Assembly (NCBI RefSeq): GCF_001648155.1
Contig: NZ_CP015199.1
Coordinates: 3,109,001 to 3,173,000 of the forward strand
Length of the DNA: 64,000 nucleotides
Direction of reading: 5' to 3'
Source: Chryseobacterium glaciei
GTDB taxonomy: Bacteria; Bacteroidota; Bacteroidia; Flavobacteriales; Weeksellaceae
Below, piece by piece: positions 62,940-64,000 of the stretch. The notes below the pieces were generated by a model. That model worked only from the letters and a program-made list of their open reading frames with translations. It was not told the origin of the DNA and made no database searches. A program made the translations under genes and the position numbers. Each line of letters starts with the position of its first letter. The first letter of the stretch is position 1.

Positions 62940-64000
62940 ATGATTTTACGAGGAGAAAACTTAATCAAAGAATACGGTCCCAAAAAAGTTGTAAAAGGCG
63001 TTTCTGTACAGGTTCAGCAGGGAGAGATTGTTGGGTTGCTTGGTCCAAACGGAGCAGGAAAGACCACGTCATTTTATATGATTGTAGGTTTGGTTAAGCC
63101 CACTTCAGGAAAGATTTTCTTGGATAAGCAGGAAATTACAACCGATGCCATGTACCGCAGAGCCCAAAAAGGAATCGGATATCTGGCTCAGGAAGCGTCG
63201 GTTTTCAGAAAACTTTCTGTGGAAGAAAATATCATGGGAGTTTTACAGTTAACAAACCTTTCAAAACGCGAACAGCAAATGAAATGCGACGAATTGGTTG
63301 AAGAATTCTCGTTACAGCACGTTCGTAAAAACAGAGGAGATCTTCTTTCGGGAGGAGAAAGACGTAGAACGGAAATCGCGCGTTGTTTGGCAACAAGTCC
63401 AAATTTTATCTTGTTGGATGAGCCTTTCGCAGGGGTTGACCCGATTGCTGTTGAAGATATTCAGAAGATCGTAAGAAGCTTGGTTGATAAAAACATCGGA
63501 ATTTTGATTACTGACCACAACGTTCAGCAAACTTTGGCGATTACCAATAAAACATACATTATGTTCGAAGGAAAGATCCTGAAAGAAGGACTTCCCGAAG
63601 AATTAGCTAATGATCCACAGGTAAGAGAAGCTTATCTTGGTGAAAACTTCGTTTATCAGAGTATTTTAGATAAACCGAAGAAGAAAACTTACGCTTATAA
63701 CATTTGGGCAGGAAATTTCGATTCAAAACCTCAGTTTCAAGGTTTTGTTGATGAAAATTTTGCTCAGTTTGATGATTTGAGATTAATGTATGGTTTTGAA
63801 GATATCAGCTTTGCATCGTTGGGGAATTCTGAAATTGAGCATATTTTCAAAGACGTTGTAGATAAGAATGCAAATAATTCTTTTGTTTTCCAGAGAAAAG
63901 AAATTAATTCTCAATATTCTTTAGAACAGGCAGAATCAGAATCAAAGGAAGCAAGCAAATCAGAATTGCATTATCTTACAACCTACATTTATGCAGGATA
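62940..64000 (+). CDS. lptB: Lipopolysaccharide export ATPase LptB, with C-terminal extension, partial
   Basis: The frame opens with ATG at 62940 and runs to the window edge without a stop (353 codons). Residues 1-240 are a complete LptB: Walker A GLLGPNGAGKTTSFYMI, signature LLSGGERRRTEIA, Walker B FILLDEPFAGVDP and the switch His in ITDHNV. LptB powers the extraction of LPS from the inner membrane with LptFG. After the usual end (YLGENFVYQ) at least 115 more residues continue (KKKTYAYNIWAGNFDS, then a Ser/Glu-rich QAESESKEASKSE), with no family that I recognise. The lipid A genes lie 6-11 kb upstream. Confidence 0.9.
   Translation, partial: MILRGENLIKEYGPKKVVKGVSVQVQQGEIVGLLGPNGAGKTTSFYMIVGLVKPTSGKIFLDKQEITTDAMYRRAQKGIGYLAQEASVFRKLSVEENIMGVLQLTNLSKREQQMKCDELVEEFSLQHVRKNRGDLLSGGERRRTEIARCLATSPNFILLDEPFAGVDPIAVEDIQKIVRSLVDKNIGILITDHNVQQTLAITNKTYIMFEGKILKEGLPEELANDPQVREAYLGENFVYQSILDKPKKKTYAYNIWAGNFDSKPQFQGFVDENFAQFDDLRLMYGFEDISFASLGNSEIEHIFKDVVDKNANNSFVFQRKEINSQYSLEQAESESKEASKSELHYLTTYIYAG

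Noticed and set aside
1..64000. CRISPR arrays, tRNA or rRNA genes, complete insertion sequences or prophage genes
   Set aside because: I looked for regular direct repeats, tRNA cloverleaf landmarks and transposase or phage motifs on both strands and saw none that I could support.

Overview
The window is from a low-GC member of the class Flavobacteriia, most like Chryseobacterium and relatives (Weeksellaceae). Supporting signs are TAnnTTTG-type -7 promoter elements with no strong Shine-Dalgarno sites, a fused lpxC-fabZ gene, the type IX secretion regulator PorX, a T9SS sorting-domain protein, a DUF6428 gene in an ars operon, and intergenic palindromes of the kind scattered through these genomes. 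The assignment rests on gene content and motif recognition, not on a database search.

Layout. 1-3741: a Fur-type regulator diverges from a thioredoxin-reductase-like flavoprotein, followed by an arsenic operon (arsR, DUF6428, thioredoxin-coupled arsenate reductase, ACR3 pump) with two copies of a probable ArsR operator. 3854-5635: glyA and recX. 5648-39793: a surface-polysaccharide (O-antigen or capsule) locus of about 34 kb, closed by a strong terminator at 39804-39838. 39888-50329: rimO, two tandem secreted proteins, an RlpA-like protein, then a minus-strand block (exonuclease III, YciI, PorX, thioredoxin-like, beta-propeller lipoprotein, S41 peptidase). 50629-58512: an HD protein, the lipid A genes lpxD, lpxC-fabZ and lpxA, then efp, an LpxD-like gene, sucD and a small outer-membrane barrel. 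58889-64000: an ABC-2 exporter pair, a T9SS mini-protein, hemB and the start of lptB.

The polysaccharide locus encodes a nearly complete Wzx/Wzy-type pathway: export lipoprotein, tyrosine autokinase, flippase, two polymerase/ligase-like proteins, two small initiating phosphoglycosyl transferases and three GT4 transferases. At least three nucleotide-sugar pathways can be read. (a) WbpA, WbpE, WbpD and WbpB homologues should make UDP-2,3-diacetamido-2,3-dideoxyglucuronic acid; an L-2-hydroxyglutarate oxidase sits inside this set and probably recycles the by-product of the WbpB step. (b) CapE, CapF and CapG should make UDP-N-acetyl-L-fucosamine, with a WbuB-like transferase next to them. (c) A PglF-type 4,6-dehydratase plus PglE-type aminotransferase should make a UDP-4-amino-4,6-dideoxy sugar. 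Decoration genes include an N-acetyl-sugar amidotransferase with dedicated HisH/HisF (acetamidino formation), an asparagine-synthase-like amidase, a PIG-L deacetylase paired with an LpxD-like N-acyltransferase, and an ATP-grasp/HAD pair. Two genes carry single-base G-run frameshifts (an aminotransferase copy at 5648-6779 and the asparagine-synthase-like gene at 27289-29099).

The most unusual points are the oxidase/WbpB coupling, a lipoprotein with a GH56 (hyaluronidase)-like pattern inside the biosynthetic cluster, the ATP-grasp/HAD pair where a PglD acetyltransferase might be expected, and the HisF copy that lacks the first catalytic aspartate of histidine biosynthesis.
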